Positions 21,134 through 22,306 of a stretch of 22,306 nucleotides of DNA are shown in pieces. Below the pieces are notes generated by a model. That model was not told where the DNA came from and did not search any database. It saw nothing but the letters and a program-made list of their open reading frames with translations. The DNA lies in NCBI GenBank assembly GCA_964462325.1, contig CAYWYQ010000009.1, positions 1 to 22,306 of the forward strand, in the 5' to 3' direction. The stretch's first letter is position 1, and each line of letters opens with the position of its first letter. This DNA comes from CAYFMS01 sp964462325. Lineage in GTDB: Bacteria > Patescibacteriota > Patescibacteriia > UBA9934. Made by a program: the position numbers and the translations under genes.

Positions 21134-21793
21134 ATGCCCACAGGCTTCGTTGTACTTTCAAGAACCGAAATGAAAGGCGGACGATTCTGCACATGCGTCG
21201 CAAGGCAAGTGCGCGGAGTATGGAATCAATTCAGACTGGTGAATGCCGACGGATATTCCATGGCATACAATGAAACGCCGTTGTCCGAGCAGGAAATACG
21301 CGAACACTGGAACGCCGGCGTAGTAGTAGCTGTCGGCCAAATCTTGGATGGATGCCCAAGACAGACGCATCCTGAAGATTTGCGCATCGATCCATCATCC
21401 ATCAGGCTCCCAGGGCAGAGATTGATCAAACGTCTGTACGAAGAAGCTGTCAACGCCTTTTCGTATGACAAAATTTTCGATCTGTACCCGGATATGGTCT
21501 TCACTAATCGTTACATACCCGAACAACCGCTTCCAAGATCAGTCGGCTATGTGCGGGATGTCAGCAAGGTGATCATCGACGGACACAATCAACGAGCCAG
21601 CATCATTGACCAAACAGGTCATGTGCTGAGTGGCGTGAAGATTGTTGGTTCTAGACTGCGCGCTCTCCATACAGGCAGATTCGTCTACGAAAACTGTACC
21701 GTTCGCCTTTCCATCGCAAGTCCATGGGATGGCGGTGAAAACAACTGGAACCCACGACGGTGTTATATTCAGCTTTCAGACGTGATCGAATAG
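21134..21793 (+). CDS. Possible dual-OB-domain protein, partner of the DUF488 protein
   Basis: A 219-residue soluble protein. The first part, FVVLSRTEMKGGRFCTCVA followed by a tryptophan and RLVNADGYSM (about 5-45), then a HPEDLRI segment near 80, resembles the beginning of the dual OB-containing domain that I recall in prokaryotic conflict-related gene neighbourhoods. This is recognition by pattern only and is not certain. The second half is beta-rich (SKVIIDGHNQRASIIDQTGHVLSGVKIVGS, about 148-177), consistent with a second small barrel. Cysteines at about 19, 21, 74, 192 and 209 show no zinc-finger spacing. The ATG at 21134 has a ribosome binding site at AGAGGT. It ends in a strong terminator. 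Linkage to DUF488 suggests they act together. Confidence 0.65.
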   Translation: MPTGFVVLSRTEMKGGRFCTCVARQVRGVWNQFRLVNADGYSMAYNETPLSEQEIREHWNAGVVVAVGQILDGCPRQTHPEDLRIDPSSIRLPGQRLIKRLYEEAVNAFSYDKIFDLYPDMVFTNRYIPEQPLPRSVGYVRDVSKVIIDGHNQRASIIDQTGHVLSGVKIVGSRLRALHTGRFVYENCTVRLSIASPWDGGENNWNPRRCYIQLSDVIE

Positions 21794-21810
21794 AATGATT
21801 CTTGACACGT

Positions 21811-21843
21811 ACCGCTTCTCTATACGAGAGAAGCGGTTTTTTA
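21811..21843 (+). terminator. Intrinsic terminator of the DUF488 operon
   Basis: ACCGCTTCTC (21811-21820) and GAGAAGCGGT (21829-21838) form a 10-bp stem, then a T-run. It is one of the strongest terminators in the window. Confidence 0.92.
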
Positions 21844-21999
21844 TTATCTAATTTTTGCCGAAGACTTGCGTCGCTCGCTCGGTAGTCATCGAATCAATTC
21901 ATGACTACTCTCACTCCGCTCCGGTATCGAACCCTCAGGGTCTCCATTCACCCAGAGGATTACCAACAAAAAGGCCCAGCTTACGCTGAGCATTTTTGT

Positions 22000-22020
22000 T
22001 GGTGACCCCACGGGGAATCG
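22000..22020 (-). repeat. Copy of the tRNA-Glu 3' end
   Basis: The 21 bases 22000-22020 are identical to 22254-22274, the last 21 bases of the tRNA-Glu gene including CCA, the acceptor 3' strand and half of the T-arm. Upstream (minus strand) no tRNA 5' half can be built: no GACCCCA acceptor partner is found. It could be a relic of a second tRNA gene or an attachment-site copy. Confidence 0.75.
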
Positions 22021-22218
22021 CCCTCACCTCTCGCTTCTGCAGAAGCTCGGGATTCAGGTCCGGGCCTCGCGGTGCGTCCTGCTGGCCGCACATCCACTCC
22101 ACAAGGAACTCTCATTATTTGATTTTTGCTGGAGTCTTGCACTGCTCGACACGCTCGCAGCTCACTCCGGCCGTTCGATTCCTACGGATAGTCCTCAGGA
22201 CTATCCTAAGGTCATAAT

Positions 22219-22244
22219 GAAAAAGCCTCAGCATTTCTGCTGAG
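22219..22244 (-). terminator. Intrinsic terminator after tRNA-Glu
   Basis: On the minus strand CTCAGCA / TGCTGAG (22227-22233 with 22238-22244) forms a 7-bp stem, followed by GGC and a T-run (22219-22224 on the plus strand as A-run). It begins 10 nt after the tRNA CCA. Confidence 0.8.
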
Positions 22245-22253
22245 ACATTTTCA

Positions 22254-22306
22254 TGGTGACCCCACGGGGAATCGAACCCCGATTTCCAGGATGAAAACCT
22301 GGCGTC
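22254..22306 (-). tRNA. tRNA-Glu (anticodon TTC), truncated at the window end
   Basis: Read on the minus strand: the anticodon stem CCAGG/CCTGG encloses the 7-nt loop TTTTCAT, whose middle bases give the anticodon TTC. Then come the variable region, a T-arm CGGGG-TTCGATT-CCCCG, the acceptor strand TGGGGTC, the discriminator A and an encoded CCA at 22254-22256. The 5' acceptor and D-arm lie beyond the window. Encoding CCA fits with the CCA enzyme acting in repair. Confidence 0.93.

Larger units (their letters stand above)
21844..22253. other. Hairpin-rich intergenic spacer before tRNA-Glu
   Basis: No credible gene. It contains the hairpins GTAGTCAT/ATGACTAC (21882-21889 with 21901-21908), ACCAACAAAAA/TTTTTGTTGGT (21962-21972 with 21993-22003), the perfect palindrome GCTTCTGCAGAAGC (22033-22046) and GGATAGTCC-TCA-GGACTATCC (22186-22206). 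Its two halves are distantly similar to each other: a stretch resembling CATTATTTGATTTTTGC occurs near 21842 and again near 22112, and both halves end in a tRNA 3' end. Confidence 0.6.

Noticed and set aside
21996..22217. 73-residue open frame in the tRNA spacer
   Set aside because: It starts in the tRNA 3'-end copy and runs through palindromes; no ribosome binding site and no protein-like composition.

Overview
The window looks like a chromosomal segment of an uncultivated bacterium of the Candidate Phyla Radiation (Patescibacteria, Parcubacteria-like). This is an inference. It rests on compact single-copy housekeeping genes in short operons, a four-domain ribosomal protein S1 of about 400 residues, many genes without a clear Shine-Dalgarno sequence next to a few with very strong ones, and many hypothetical proteins. 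A 10-N run at 1419-1428 shows that the sequence is a scaffold from a draft or metagenome assembly. TGA acts as a normal stop (for example in tsaE), so the UGA-glycine code of SR1/Gracilibacteria does not apply.

Layout. 1-1030: an Fe/Mn superoxide dismutase (minus) diverges from an orphan 82-residue gene (plus). 1026-7148, all minus strand: cyclopropane-fatty-acid synthase; a degenerate metallo-beta-lactamase-fold protein directly upstream of gyrA; a helical hypothetical protein; a HAD-family hydrolase. 7217-13564, all plus strand: ribosomal protein S1, FtsH, a polytopic membrane protein and a PilB/GspE-type ATPase. 13617-14262: a strong promoter, a structured leader and two tiny membrane-protein genes. 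14260-15989 (minus): tsaD-tsaE-smr, the first two making the tRNA t6A modification enzyme. 16030-16383: a DksA/TraR-type zinc-finger gene on a near-consensus promoter. 16381-17139 (minus): a hypothetical protein.

17140-18092 is a long intergenic region without genes. It holds dispersed repeats, GCTAA arrays, a nested inverted-repeat region and a very strong 125-bp foldback just before the tRNA nucleotidyltransferase (cca-like) gene at 18093-19562. A decayed gene fragment follows. A small lipoprotein gene (minus) then diverges from a two-gene DUF488 / possible dual-OB cassette (plus). The window ends in a hairpin-rich spacer and a truncated tRNA-Glu(TTC) on the minus strand. A 21-bp copy of that tRNA's 3' end lies 254 bp away.

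Themes. Protein synthesis and tRNA maturation dominate the core genes (S1, TsaD/TsaE, CCA enzyme, tRNA-Glu), with envelope and quality-control functions (FtsH, PilB, CFA synthase) beside them. Tight stop-T-ATG junctions recur at three operon boundaries, and ftsH and cca may be leaderless. The best candidates for something new are the 125-bp foldback, the metal-site-less MBL protein tied to gyrA, the paired micro-membrane proteins behind a structured leader, and the DUF488/dual-OB cassette.
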